Positions 34,139 to 44,938 of a DNA stretch of 64,000 bases are shown here, piece after piece. Where the stretch lies: the NCBI GenBank assembly GCA_019637225.1, contig JAHBWC010000014.1, positions 54,618-118,617 on the forward strand, in the 5' to 3' direction. The position numbers and the translations under genes are program-made. Each line of letters starts with the position of its first letter. The first letter of the stretch is position 1. Below the pieces are notes generated by a model. It saw only the letters and a program-made list of their open reading frames with translations, did not search any database and had not been told where the DNA came from. This DNA is from Labilithrix sp. Lineage in GTDB: Bacteria; Myxococcota_A; Polyangia; Polyangiales; Polyangiaceae.

Positions 34139-35460
34139 GCGCGATCGCCCTGCTCATGGGGTTGCTCGTGCTCTCGTACCTCGGGAGCCTCCTCGTCGGG
34201 ACCGGCAAGACGCGCGGGCTCGCCTCGGGCATCGAGTTCATCGGCCTCGGCTTCGCGGTCGGCCCGCACGCGCTCGGCCTCGTCGAGCGCCCGATGATCA
34301 CCGAGTTCGAGCCCATCGTGCAGGTCGCGCTCGGCTGGCTCGCGTTCGTCGTCGGGCTCGACTTCGGCCGCGTCGAGGGTCGCCGCGTCGGCACGACGTC
34401 GACGGCGCTCGGGATCGCGTGCGCGGTGATCACCGGCCTCTTCGTCGCGGTCGCGGTCTACGTGATGCTCGAGCTCGTCCCGGTGGGCCTCGGCCGCGCG
34501 AGCGGCGTCATCCTGGCTGCGGGCGCGGGCGCGATCGGCGCCGAGACCGCGCGCAACGCCGTCGAGTGGGTGCAGGGGCGGTGGGGAGCGAAGGGCCCGG
34601 TCTCGAGCCTGCTCGTCGACATCGGGGCGGCCGACGACCTCGCGCCGCTCGTCGCGGCCGGCGCGATCTTCGCCGTCGCGCCGTCGCCGGGGGTCGCGCT
34701 CTCGCTCCCGGCGTGGGGCTGGTTCGGCGCGGCCGTCGCGCTTGGCGCGCTCCTCGGCACGGTGACCGCGCTGCTCCTCCGCGGCGCGGAGGACGACGCC
34801 GTGTGGGGCGCGCTCATCGGCACGCTCCTCCTCGGCGTCGGCGTCGCGGCGCGCTTCGGGCTCTCGACGATCTTCGTCACGTTCGTGATGGGGATCGCGC
34901 TTGCCGCGGCCTCGCCGAGCCGGCGCGCGCTCCGGAAGATCGTGAACCCCACCGAGCGCGCGGTGCTCTATCCGATGCTCCTCCTCGCGGGGGCGCGCCT
35001 CGATCCGCGGCCGGTCCTCGAGAACCGGATGCTGCTCGCGCTCGTCGCGCTCGTCCTGCTCGCGCGCATCTTCGGGAAGATCGTCTCGGGCTTCGTCGTC
35101 CGCGCCGCCGCGCCGGCCGCGCGCCCCGCCGGCGCGTGGCTCGGCATCGTCTTGCTCTCGTCGGGGCCCGTCTCGACGGCGTGCGGGTTCGTCTTCGCGC
35201 TGCGCTTCCCCGGACCCGTGGGCGACACGCTCCTCCTCTGCGCGGTCGCGTCGGCGGTGCTCGGCGAGCTCGTCTCGACGCTGTCGCTGAAGGCGATGCT
35301 CACCGAGGCCGGCGAGATCGTCGCCGCGCCCGCCTCGTCGGGGGCCGTCCGCGGCGCGTCGGTGCCGCCGCCGCCGCCGTCTTCATCGAGCGGGGTCGCC
35401 ATGGCCGACGCGGCCGACGCGGCCGACGCGCCGGGCGACGAGAAGGAGCCGGTCGCATGA
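34135..35460 (+). CDS. Cation:proton antiporter-like membrane protein (first of two)
   Basis: 441 residues with about 10-12 transmembrane helices in the Na+/H+ exchanger (CPA) fold. GLGFAVGPHALGL is the helix-1 region, LAFVVGLDFGRVEGRRVG the family loop, and LVDIGAADDLAPL carries the acidic residues expected at the ion site. The Ala/Asp-rich C-terminal tail is short, with no TrkA-N domain. The GTG start overlaps the upstream stop (GTGA) and its own stop overlaps the next start (ATGA), so all three genes are translationally coupled. It may act with the following paralogue as a heteromeric exchanger. Ion specificity is not readable from sequence. Confidence 0.75.
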   Translation: MSAIALLMGLLVLSYLGSLLVGTGKTRGLASGIEFIGLGFAVGPHALGLVERPMITEFEPIVQVALGWLAFVVGLDFGRVEGRRVGTTSTALGIACAVITGLFVAVAVYVMLELVPVGLGRASGVILAAGAGAIGAETARNAVEWVQGRWGAKGPVSSLLVDIGAADDLAPLVAAGAIFAVAPSPGVALSLPAWGWFGAAVALGALLGTVTALLLRGAEDDAVWGALIGTLLLGVGVAARFGLSTIFVTFVMGIALAAASPSRRALRKIVNPTERAVLYPMLLLAGARLDPRPVLENRMLLALVALVLLARIFGKIVSGFVVRAAAPAARPAGAWLGIVLLSSGPVSTACGFVFALRFPGPVGDTLLLCAVASAVLGELVSTLSLKAMLTEAGEIVAAPASSGAVRGASVPPPPPSSSSGVAMADAADAADAPGDEKEPVA

Positions 35461-36821
35461 GCGCGCAGACGGCGAAGGGGATCCGCACGCGCGCGTACGA
35501 CGCGCTCAGCCTCGCGATCGTCTTCGCGCTGCTCTGGTTCTCCACGACGCTCGGTCCCGGCGCGCAGGACGCCGCGAGCCTCGTCGCCGGCCTCGGGTTC
35601 CTCCTGCTCGCCGGGACGCTGACGAGCGAGCTCATCGAGGTCCTCCGCGTCCCGCACCTCACCGGCTACCTCGTCGCGGGCATGGTGGCGGGCCCGCACG
35701 TGCTCCACCTCATCAGCCACGAGTCGGTCAAGCGCCTCGAGCCGGTGAACACGCTGACGCTCGCCTTGATCGCGCTGGCCGGCGGGTGCGAGCTCCGGGT
35801 CGACGCGCTCCGCGCGGGGCTCCGGAGCCTCGCCGTCGCGATGGTGGTCCAGAGCGTCCTCGGGCTCCTGGTCGTCGGGTCGGTCTTCATGATCGCCGCG
35901 CCGGCGATGATCCCGTTCGCGAAGGACATGCCCCTGGCGGCCGTCTTCGGCGTCGCGCTCCTCTGGGGCGTGCTCGCGATCTCGCGCAGCCCCTCGGCCA
36001 CGCTCGGTGTCCTCTCGCAGACGCGGGCGCAGGGGCCGCTCACGACCTTCACGCTCGGCTTCGTCATGTCGTCCGACGTCGTCGTCGTCATCCTGCTCGC
36101 CGGCGCGATCGGCGTCGCGCGGCCGCTGATGGACCCGAGCGCCGTCCTCTCGCTCCAGGCGTTCGGCGCGCTCGGCCACGAGATCGTCGGGAGCGTCGCG
36201 GTCGGGACGACGCTCGGCCTCATCCTGGCCGTGTACCTGAAGCTCATCGGACGGCAGCTCCTCGTCGTGCTGATCGCGCTCGGCTTCGGCGCGACCGAGG
36301 TCCTCCGCTACCTGCATTTCGATCCGGTCCTCGCGTTCCTCGTCGCCGGCTTCGTCGTCCAGAACCTGTCGAAGCAGGGCGATCGGTTCATGCACGCGAT
36401 CGAGGGCGCGAGCGGCGTCGTCTACGTCGTGTTCTTCGCGAGCGCGGGCGCTCACCTCGATCTGCCGCTCCTGAAGGATCTCTGGCCGGTGGCGCTCCTC
36501 CTCGCGGGATCGCGCGCGCTCGTCACCTTCGGCGCGGCCAAGCTGTCGAGTCGGATCGCGAACGACCCGCCGCGGATCCGGACGTGGGGTTGGGCGCCTC
36601 TCATCTCGCAGGCGGGCCTCACGCTCGGCCTGTCGGCGGTGATCGCGCGCGAGTTCCCGGCCTTCGGTGAGAGCTTCCGGGCGCTCGCGATCGCGACGGT
36701 GGCGATGAACGAGGTCGCCGGCCCCATCTTCTTCAAGCTGGCGCTCGATCGCACGGAGGAGTCGCGGGGGCACGCGCCTGCGCTGGCCGAGGCCGACGAG
36801 CCCGAGCCGCGAGCGCCCTGA
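35457..36821 (+). CDS. Cation:proton antiporter-like membrane protein (second of two)
   Basis: 454 residues with 11-12 helices of the Na_H_Exchanger family. [23 protein letters not shown], here broken only by the helix boundary, is the conserved helix-1/2 region. [17 protein letters not shown] and [20 protein letters not shown] correspond to the ion-binding half. It has no C-terminal nucleotide-binding domain. It is more divergent from typical antiporters in having an ordered N-terminal ~20 residues before the first helix. It is the last gene of the MscS-antiporter-antiporter operon, with an ATGA overlap to the previous gene. The function is inferred from fold and context. Confidence 0.78.
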   Translation: MSAQTAKGIRTRAYDALSLAIVFALLWFSTTLGPGAQDAASLVAGLGFLLLAGTLTSELIEVLRVPHLTGYLVAGMVAGPHVLHLISHESVKRLEPVNTLTLALIALAGGCELRVDALRAGLRSLAVAMVVQSVLGLLVVGSVFMIAAPAMIPFAKDMPLAAVFGVALLWGVLAISRSPSATLGVLSQTRAQGPLTTFTLGFVMSSDVVVVILLAGAIGVARPLMDPSAVLSLQAFGALGHEIVGSVAVGTTLGLILAVYLKLIGRQLLVVLIALGFGATEVLRYLHFDPVLAFLVAGFVVQNLSKQGDRFMHAIEGASGVVYVVFFASAGAHLDLPLLKDLWPVALLLAGSRALVTFGAAKLSSRIANDPPRIRTWGWAPLISQAGLTLGLSAVIAREFPAFGESFRALAIATVAMNEVAGPIFFKLALDRTEESRGHAPALAEADEPEPRAP

Positions 36822-36890
36822 TCGCGGGCCGCGCGGCGCGCAAGATCACAGGCCGGCCGCCGGAAAAGCCTGTTAGCTTAGGCCCCTCTC

Positions 36891-38069
36891 ATGGCGCAGG
36901 CCGTCGCCGCCAACGCACTCCCCGTTCGTCTCGCCCAGCTCGCGCGCACCCTCGAGTCGCGGTTCCTCGGCAAGGACGAGGTGATCCGCCTCCTGCTCAT
37001 CGCGGTCGTCGCGGGCGAGCACGCCGTCCTCGTCGGACCGCCGGGGACCGCGAAGAGCGCGCTCATCCGGATGTTCGCGCGCCTGCTCCAGGCGAACTAC
37101 TTCGAGTACCTGCTCACGCGCTTCACCGAGCCGAACGAGATCTTCGGGCCGGTCGACATCGCCGCCTTCCGCGAGGGTCGTTACCAGCGCCGCGTCGAGG
37201 GCATGCTGCCGACGGCCGAGGTGGTGTTCCTCGACGAGGTCTTCAAGTCGAACTCGGCGATCCTGAACGCGCTCCTGACGCTCCTGAACGAGCGCCGCTA
37301 CACGTCGGGCGGCGTCGTCATGAAGTGCCCGCTGCTCTCGTGCTTCGGCGCCTCGAACGAGGTCCCGACCGACGAGACGCTGACGGCGATCTTCGACCGC
37401 TTCCTCCTCCGCATCCGGTCCGACAACCTCGACGCCTACCACTTCCAGGATCTGCTCACGAAGGGCGTCCAGCACGAGATCATGGCGCTCACGGACGCGC
37501 CGGTTCAGCCGGTCGTCTCCGCGCGCGAGATCCAGGAGCTCCACCGCGCGTTCGCGCAGCGGATGCGCTTCACCGAAGAGTTCTTCAGCCAGTACAAGGG
37601 GCTCGTCTTCCAGATCCGCGCCGAAGGCGTGAGCGTCTCGGACCGCCGCGTGGTGAAGCTCCTCAAGCTCTTCGCCGCGAGCGCGTTCCTCGACGGCCGC
37701 TCGCAGCCGGACGCGAGCGATTTTTTCGTCCTCAAGCACATCTGGAACAACGAGGACCAGTCGGCGATCCTCGAGTCGATCGTCACGCCCGTCCTCGAGG
37801 CGCACTACCGCGATCATCCGAACGCGCGCCGCGTCGGCGCCGCGGGCATCGGCATCGAGGCGCTCGCCGGCGAGATCGATCGCGTGCGCCAGGTGCTCAC
37901 GGGCGGCGCCGGTCTCTCCGACGTGCAGCTCTTCAGCCAGCTGAAGGCGCTGAACGAGATCAAGGCGGCCCTCGGCGCCTCGCCCGATCCGCGCGCGCCG
38001 GAGCTCGTGCAGCGCGTCGACCAGCTCCTCGAGGCCGCCTTCCGCAGCGGCCGCTTCGCTCAGCTCTGA
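36891..38069 (+). CDS. MoxR/RavA-family AAA+ ATPase
   Basis: 392 residues. Walker A is [12 protein letters not shown] (about residues 51-62), Walker B is [12 protein letters not shown], and sensor 1 ([10 protein letters not shown]) and the arginine-finger region ([13 protein letters not shown]) are all present. [13 protein letters not shown] is the RavA/MoxR hallmark after Walker A. E. coli RavA is about 500 residues, so this protein is shorter at the C-terminus. MoxR ATPases act as chaperones for metal or complex assembly, usually with a VWA-domain partner; no VWA gene lies in the window. No Shine-Dalgarno is seen; TAGCTT lies 11 bases before the ATG. Confidence 0.88.
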   Translation: MAQAVAANALPVRLAQLARTLESRFLGKDEVIRLLLIAVVAGEHAVLVGPPGTAKSALIRMFARLLQANYFEYLLTRFTEPNEIFGPVDIAAFREGRYQRRVEGMLPTAEVVFLDEVFKSNSAILNALLTLLNERRYTSGGVVMKCPLLSCFGASNEVPTDETLTAIFDRFLLRIRSDNLDAYHFQDLLTKGVQHEIMALTDAPVQPVVSAREIQELHRAFAQRMRFTEEFFSQYKGLVFQIRAEGVSVSDRRVVKLLKLFAASAFLDGRSQPDASDFFVLKHIWNNEDQSAILESIVTPVLEAHYRDHPNARRVGAAGIGIEALAGEIDRVRQVLTGGAGLSDVQLFSQLKALNEIKAALGASPDPRAPELVQRVDQLLEAAFRSGRFAQL

Positions 38070-38140
38070 TCGCCGGCGATGATCGCTCTCCGGAGAGACC
38101 GAGCTGCGCGCCACGAGGGCGCCGCGCGCGCTCGCGCGAC

Positions 38141-38848
38141 GTGACGGACGCGAGCCGCCGCGCGACGCGTCTCGCCGCGGTCGACACGTCGACGGCGCTC
38201 GGCTCGGTCGCGCTCTACGAGGGCGAGCGCCTCGTCGCCGAGGATGCGCGACGCGTCTCCAACGCCCACGGCGAGTCGCTCCTGCCGATGATCGACGCGC
38301 TCTTCGCCGGGGCCGGCTGGACGGCGGCCGACGTCGGTCGCTGGTGCGTCGGCGTCGGCCCGGGGTCGTTCACCGGCGTCCGCATCGGCGTCGCCACGGT
38401 GAAGGGGATCGTCCTCGGCACGGGGGCGGAGCTCGTCGGCGTCTCCTCGCTCGAGGCGATGGCCGCGATGGCCGCGGGTGCGGAAGACGCGGCCGGTGAC
38501 GCGATCGTCGTCGCGGCGATCGACGCGATCCGCGGCGAGCTCTACGTCCAGGTCGCCGGTCGCGTGCGCTCGGAGCCCGCGTGCCTTCGCCCCGAGGCGA
38601 TCGAGGCGTGGCTCGAGGCCATCGCGCCGGCGCGTGACGCGGGCGAGGTCACCCTCGTCGGCGAGGCCGCCGCGAAGATCCCCGCGCTCGCGTCGCGCAG
38701 CGTGAGGCTCCTCGCGGCCGGCGATCACGCGCTCCCGCACGCGCGCGGCGTCGCGCTCGTCGGTCGCGGGAGACAGCCCGTCCCGCCGGACGCGCTCGAG
38801 CCCCTCTACGTGCGCGCGCCCGAGATCACGACGCCGCGCGTGAGCTGA
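38141..38848 (+). CDS. tsaB: tRNA threonylcarbamoyladenosine biosynthesis protein TsaB
   Basis: 235 residues of the ASKHA-fold TsaB family, a partner of TsaD in forming the t6A modification at position 37 of tRNAs that read ANN codons. The N-terminal [18 protein letters not shown] strand pair, the [13 protein letters not shown] helix and the highly conserved [11 protein letters not shown] segment are diagnostic. The start is a GTG at 38141, after which the family homology begins within about ten residues; upstream the frame continues but lies inside the ATPase gene. It sits between the MoxR-like gene and the nucleotidyltransferase-like gene on the same strand. tsaD, tsaE and tsaC are not in the window. 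Confidence 0.9.
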   Translation: MTDASRRATRLAAVDTSTALGSVALYEGERLVAEDARRVSNAHGESLLPMIDALFAGAGWTAADVGRWCVGVGPGSFTGVRIGVATVKGIVLGTGAELVGVSSLEAMAAMAAGAEDAAGDAIVVAAIDAIRGELYVQVAGRVRSEPACLRPEAIEAWLEAIAPARDAGEVTLVGEAAAKIPALASRSVRLLAAGDHALPHARGVALVGRGRQPVPPDALEPLYVRAPEITTPRVS

Positions 38849-38863
38849 TACGATCGGCGGCCG

Positions 38864-39604
38864 ATGGCTTCCGGCCTCCAGCACCCGATGTTCCTCGCGC
38901 TGCCGTCCACCGTGCGCGATCGCATCACCGAGTGGACGAAGAGCCTGGCGGCGGCGCTCGGCGACGATCTCGTCGCGATCGTGCTCACCGGCGGCGTCGC
39001 GCGCGGTGATTTTCGTCCGGGCGAGAGCGACGTCAACGCGCTCATCGTCCTCCACGATGCGAGCTTCGACAAACTCGACGCGATCTCGAGCGCGATGCAG
39101 GCGGCGCGCTACGGCGCGCGCGTCGAGCCGACGATCCTCACCGCGGACGAGCTCCCCGGCGCGTGCGACGCCTTCCCGCTGCTCTACGACGAGATCACGA
39201 AGTGGAACATCATCCTCGTCGGCGAGGACCCGTTCGCGTCGGCGATCGTGCACGACACGCATCGGCGGCTCCGCATCGAGCAAGAGCTCCGCGAGGCGCA
39301 GATCGGCCTCCGCCGCGTGGTGACCGACGCGCTCGGCGCGCGCGAGGCGATCGGCGGCGCCGTCGGGCGCAAGATCCGGCAGGTGCGGCGTCCGCTCCGG
39401 GCGCTGCTCGTCCTCAAGGCGGTCGCGTGCAAGGAGGACCTGGCGAACGTGCTCGCGTGCGCCGGTGAGGCCTACGGCGTCGACGTCACGTCGCTCGGGG
39501 CGCCGCGCGAAGCGCCCGAGGTCGCGCACGGCGCGCTGACGAAGCTCCTCGCGGCGGCGATCGCCGACGTGCAGTCGATGGAGGAGGCGAGCGCGGCGCC
39601 GTGA
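38864..39604 (+). CDS. Nucleotidyltransferase-fold protein (atypical active site)
   Basis: 246 residues. The N-terminal half has the pol-beta-like signature VLTGGVARGDFRPGESDVN: GG-x-ARG is kept, and of the usual two metal-binding aspartates (DxD) the second is Asn (SDVN). The second half is helical, including a positively charged QVRRPLRALLVLK helix. It could be a substrate-binding relative rather than an active transferase. The start has TACGAT nine bases upstream and no Shine-Dalgarno. It follows tsaB by 15 bp and ends in a strong hairpin shared with the convergent lipoprotein gene. Confidence 0.7.
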   Translation: MASGLQHPMFLALPSTVRDRITEWTKSLAAALGDDLVAIVLTGGVARGDFRPGESDVNALIVLHDASFDKLDAISSAMQAARYGARVEPTILTADELPGACDAFPLLYDEITKWNIILVGEDPFASAIVHDTHRRLRIEQELREAQIGLRRVVTDALGAREAIGGAVGRKIRQVRRPLRALLVLKAVACKEDLANVLACAGEAYGVDVTSLGAPREAPEVAHGALTKLLAAAIADVQSMEEASAAP

Positions 39605-39627
39605 GCGCTCGCCGTTCGCGAGCGCTC
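39603..39627. terminator. Perfect 10-bp hairpin between convergent genes
   Basis: GAGCGCTCGC and GCGAGCGCTC form a perfect 10-bp stem with loop CGTTC, beginning inside the TGA stop codon of the plus-strand gene. A second GC-rich repeat follows before the minus-strand stop at 39651. No T-tract is present. Confidence 0.6.
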
Positions 39628-39650
39628 GGCGGCGCGGTGAGCGCCGGCGC

Positions 39651-40424
39651 TCAGAGGTGGGTCGGGCAGATCTTCTCGGCGTCGTTGGCCTTCTTGCAGA
39701 AGACCTGGAGCGCGACGTTGCCGGTGGTCTGCAGGTAGTCGACCGTGATGACGTGCGTGCCGGCGACGAGGTGCACCGGGCCGCTCTTCTCGCCGGGCGC
39801 CGTCTTCACGCCGTCGTTGTCGACGATGAGCGTGCCGTCGATCTGGAGCACCGCGCCGTCCTCGGCGACGAGCCGGAAGTCGTAGTCGGCGGCCTCGCTC
39901 ACGATGAGCGGCGCCTCGTAGCGGATGGCGAAGTTCTCCTTGCGCGCGGCGTCGACGCCGGGGAAGCCCGAGCTGAACGCCTGCGGCGCGACGTTGAGCT
40001 CCTTCGTGAAGAGGTAGCCCGAGGGCGTCATCGACGCGAGGGCCGGCAGCTTGGTGGTGCCTGCGTCGACCCAGTAGATGTTGCCCTTGAAGCCGGAGGT
40101 GTCGACCGTGCCGCTGCCGAAGATCGTGGCGCCCGAGATGATGGGCGCGCCCGACGGCGGCGGCGCCGGCGGCGGGTCGACGGTCGCGGTGTTGCTCGGC
40201 GTCGGCGAGGGGCCGGTCGCCTGGCCGGCGGGGCGCTTGCCGAGGCGGCGCACGGGACCCTGCTTCGCGGTCGCCGCGGGCGTCGTCTTCGCCGGGCCCT
40301 GCGTGGCCGCCGGCTGGCCTTCGTTGTTGGGCTGGTTCGCGCCTCCGCCCGCGCGCATCTGGAAGCTACAGGCGAGGAGGGAGGTGCAGCCGAGGAAAGC
40401 GAGGGGGAAGAATACCTTGCGCAT
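39651..40424 (-). CDS. PA14-domain-like lipoprotein
   Basis: 257 residues. The signal peptide ends in the lipobox SLLAC, followed by an Asn/Gln/Pro-rich linker to about residue 95. The C-terminal ~140 residues match a PA14/fibronectin-like carbohydrate-binding fold: GNIYWVDAGT, FAIRYEAPLIV, DYDFRLVAEDGAVLQIDG, GTHVITVDYLQTTG. PA14 domains bind sugars or act as adhesion modules, so a cell-surface binding role is likely. ATG 40424 is chosen over in-frame codons to 40490 because it starts the signal peptide. GAGG lies directly upstream, and it is separated from the next upstream lipoprotein gene by 66 bp on the same strand. Confidence 0.8.
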   Translation of the reverse strand: MRKVFFPLAFLGCTSLLACSFQMRAGGGANQPNNEGQPAATQGPAKTTPAATAKQGPVRRLGKRPAGQATGPSPTPSNTATVDPPPAPPPSGAPIISGATIFGSGTVDTSGFKGNIYWVDAGTTKLPALASMTPSGYLFTKELNVAPQAFSSGFPGVDAARKENFAIRYEAPLIVSEAADYDFRLVAEDGAVLQIDGTLIVDNDGVKTAPGEKSGPVHLVAGTHVITVDYLQTTGNVALQVFCKKANDAEKICPTHL

Positions 40425-40490
40425 GGAGCCTCTTCGTTCGACGGAGGTCGACGGAACTCGTTTCAACGAGCCCGCCAAGATAATCGACAA

Positions 40491-41153
40491 TCAGTCGAAG
40501 TCCTCGATTTTCCACAGTCCGCGCTCGCGCACGAGCTGCATCGTCCCCTGGCTGTAGGCCATGGTGGCGCGATCGCCGGTCTCCTCGATGGTCGCCGACG
40601 GGAGGGCCTGCTTGAGGCTCGCGACGACCTGCTCGATCTCGTCCTTGTCGTGGCCTTCCCACGCGCCCTTCAGCTTCGTCGCGTCGAGCCCCTCGCGGTG
40701 CGCGTCGGGGACGTACTTGAGGACGACGTCGTAGCGCTTGCGCTCGACGGCGCGCACGAAGCCCTGGATCGCGTGGCGCGGCGTGTCCTGCGCGTAGAGG
40801 TCGATCGCCGTCGCTTCGACCTTCCACTTGCCGTTCTCGAGCACCAGCTGCAGCTCTTGCCCCGTCGAGCTCGTCACCGTGGCGGTGACAACCGGCGTCG
40901 CGGTCGGACGCGCGAGCGCCTTGGCGATCTCGCGCACCTCTTCGGGGTTGTCCTTCACCATCCGGCGGAACGCCTCGAGCGAGACGCCGCGGCGCGCCTC
41001 TTCGCTGAGCATGCGGTAGGCGTCCTCGGCGCGGCCTTCGTCGAGCGCGCGCGAGTACGTCCGCAGGACCGAGTGCGGGTCCTCCGCTCGCGGGCTCCCG
41101 CAAGCGATGAGCGTCGAGAGCGCTCCCCAGATCGCCAGCTTCGCCAGTCTCAC
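40491..41153 (-). CDS. Lipoprotein with duplicated NTF2-like modules
   Basis: 220 residues from a GTG at 41153. The signal peptide ends in the lipobox TLIAC. Two similar halves follow, each with a helix (VLRTYSRALDEGRAEDAYRML; IQGFVRAVERKRYDVVLKYV) followed by beta strands ending in a WK motif (ENGKWKVEATA; ERGLWKIED). This resembles DUF4878/NTF2-like pairs. A longer start at 41171 is possible, but a TACTCC box about eight bases before 41153 favours the shorter form. Function is unknown. The adjacent PA14 gene follows on the same strand. Confidence 0.7.
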   Translation of the reverse strand: MRLAKLAIWGALSTLIACGSPRAEDPHSVLRTYSRALDEGRAEDAYRMLSEEARRGVSLEAFRRMVKDNPEEVREIAKALARPTATPVVTATVTSSTGQELQLVLENGKWKVEATAIDLYAQDTPRHAIQGFVRAVERKRYDVVLKYVPDAHREGLDATKLKGAWEGHDKDEIEQVVASLKQALPSATIEETGDRATMAYSQGTMQLVRERGLWKIEDFD

Positions 41154-41207
41154 GGGCGAAAGGAGTAGCACGGCGCTCGGCCGGGGCGGTAGCGCCTCGC
41201 GCCGGCG

Positions 41208-42314
41208 TCACAGGGCGAGCACGAGGACGCGCGCGAACTGATCCGCGCGCCCGTTGTCGTCGCTGACCAGGAGGAGCGTCGCGCGCCCGTCGGGGAGCTC
41301 GGGGCCGAGCGCGAGGCCCTCGTAGTTGTCGAGCAGCGGCGTCGGCTGCGCCTGCTTCGGCGCGGGCAGCCCGCCGGCGGGCAGCGTCGCCAGATCGACG
41401 AGGAGCGTCTTCGCGAGCGCGGGAGACGTGGTCGTCAGCGTCTCGAGGCCAGCCGAGCTCGCGCGCGGATCGAGGGCGGTCTCGTAGATCCGGACGGTGT
41501 TGCCGTAGCCGGGCGCCCAGCCGCGTTCGAGCACGAGGAGCCGCGTGTCGTCGAGCGCGGCGAGGTCCGAGACGCCCCAGTCACCGTCGTCGTGCGGAGC
41601 CGCGTCGGTCTCGTAGGTGTGCTCGCTCACCTCGCCGCCGCGCTCGTCGAGCGCGAGCCGGACGATGCGCACGCGCGCGCCTCCGCTTCGCGTCGCCGTC
41701 GCGCCGTCGCGCGTGAGCGCGGTCTCGGTCGCGGTGAAGAGGTAGCGGCCGCTCGGGCTCAGGGTGAGCGACTCGAGGCTCTTGTTCCTCCGCGCGCCGG
41801 CGAGGCGCGGAGGGAGCGCGAGATCGCGGCGGAAGCGCCCCGCGCGATCGACCTCGACGATGCGCGGGCCCTTCTCGCTGCAGACGATGAACCCGCCGGG
41901 GACGACGACGACGCCCTCGAGGTCGAGCGGACCCTCGATCGCGAGCTCGACGGTCTCGCCGAGCGTCCACGTGCGAAGCGAGCGATCGGGGACCAGCGCG
42001 ACGATGCTCGGCCTCGCGTCGTGCACCGCCCAGAGGACGCGCGCCTCCGCGTCCCACGCGATCCCGGACAGCTCGCGGCTCCGTGGATCGTCGGCGGGCA
42101 GATCGAACGCCGACCAGAGCTCGACGGGGCGCGCCGCGCGAGGCGGGGTCGCGTGAGGCGGCGCCGCGCGAGGCTTCGCGTCCGGCGATCGCTGCCCGCC
42201 GGAGCACGCGGCGATCGCCGCGGCGGCTCCCGCCAGGAGGAGGCGGCGCCGGCCCAGGCGAGCGCCTGCGTCCGCGCGGGTCGCGAGGGCGGAGCGATCG
42301 GGGCCGGCCGGCAT
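41208..42314 (-). CDS. Phytase-like beta-propeller lipoprotein
   Basis: 368 residues. A twin-arginine-like signal (GRRRLLLAGAAAAIAAC) ends in a lipobox cysteine. After a Pro/Ala linker, the protein is a predicted beta-propeller of the phytase-like/esterase-like family: LSGIAWDAEARVLWAVHD, VVVPGGFIVCSEKG, SLTLSPSGRYLFTATETAL and NYEGLALGPEL are typical blades. Such proteins may bind or hydrolyse phosphate esters, but catalytic residues cannot be assigned with confidence. A TAGACT box lies ten bases before the ATG. It diverges from lon, with 65 bp between the two starts. Confidence 0.75.
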   Translation of the reverse strand: MPAGPDRSALATRADAGARLGRRRLLLAGAAAAIAACSGGQRSPDAKPRAAPPHATPPRAARPVELWSAFDLPADDPRSRELSGIAWDAEARVLWAVHDARPSIVALVPDRSLRTWTLGETVELAIEGPLDLEGVVVVPGGFIVCSEKGPRIVEVDRAGRFRRDLALPPRLAGARRNKSLESLTLSPSGRYLFTATETALTRDGATATRSGGARVRIVRLALDERGGEVSEHTYETDAAPHDDGDWGVSDLAALDDTRLLVLERGWAPGYGNTVRIYETALDPRASSAGLETLTTTSPALAKTLLVDLATLPAGGLPAPKQAQPTPLLDNYEGLALGPELPDGRATLLLVSDDNGRADQFARVLVLAL

Positions 42315-42379
42315 GCGGCCGTAAAGTCTACTTGTTTTCTCGGTGCGCGGGGCGTCGGGGGGCGGTAGGGTGTTCGATC

Positions 42380-44779
<2,400 letters not shown>

Positions 44780-44794
44780 CGTCCGCGCCGCGCT

Positions 44795-44874
44795 CGAGCG
44801 GGAGCGTCGCGGCGCGATTCGGTAGCGTCGCGCGCGAGCGGGAGCGTCGCGGCGAACGTTCGGTAGCGTCGCGC
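44795..44874. repeat. 40-bp tandem duplication after lon
   Basis: Two adjacent units of about 40 bp begin CGAGCGGGAGCGTCGCGGCG and end in GGTAGCGTCGCGC. They differ by a few bases in the centre and one indel. They lie in the lon downstream gap; no coding or RNA function is apparent. Confidence 0.65.
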
Positions 44875-44926
44875 CTCGCCGCACGCCCGCGCGGGGCCGG
44901 AGCCATGGCCGCGCTTCGGCGTGTGC

Positions 44927-44932
44927 TATGAC
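44927..44932 (+). promoter_or_regulatory. Putative extended -10 box (TATGAC)
   Basis: TATGAC is preceded by TGC (an extended -10, TGn) and ends exactly six bases before GTG 44939, supporting that codon as the start of the following gene. Confidence 0.45.
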
Positions 44933-44938
44933 CTTCGC

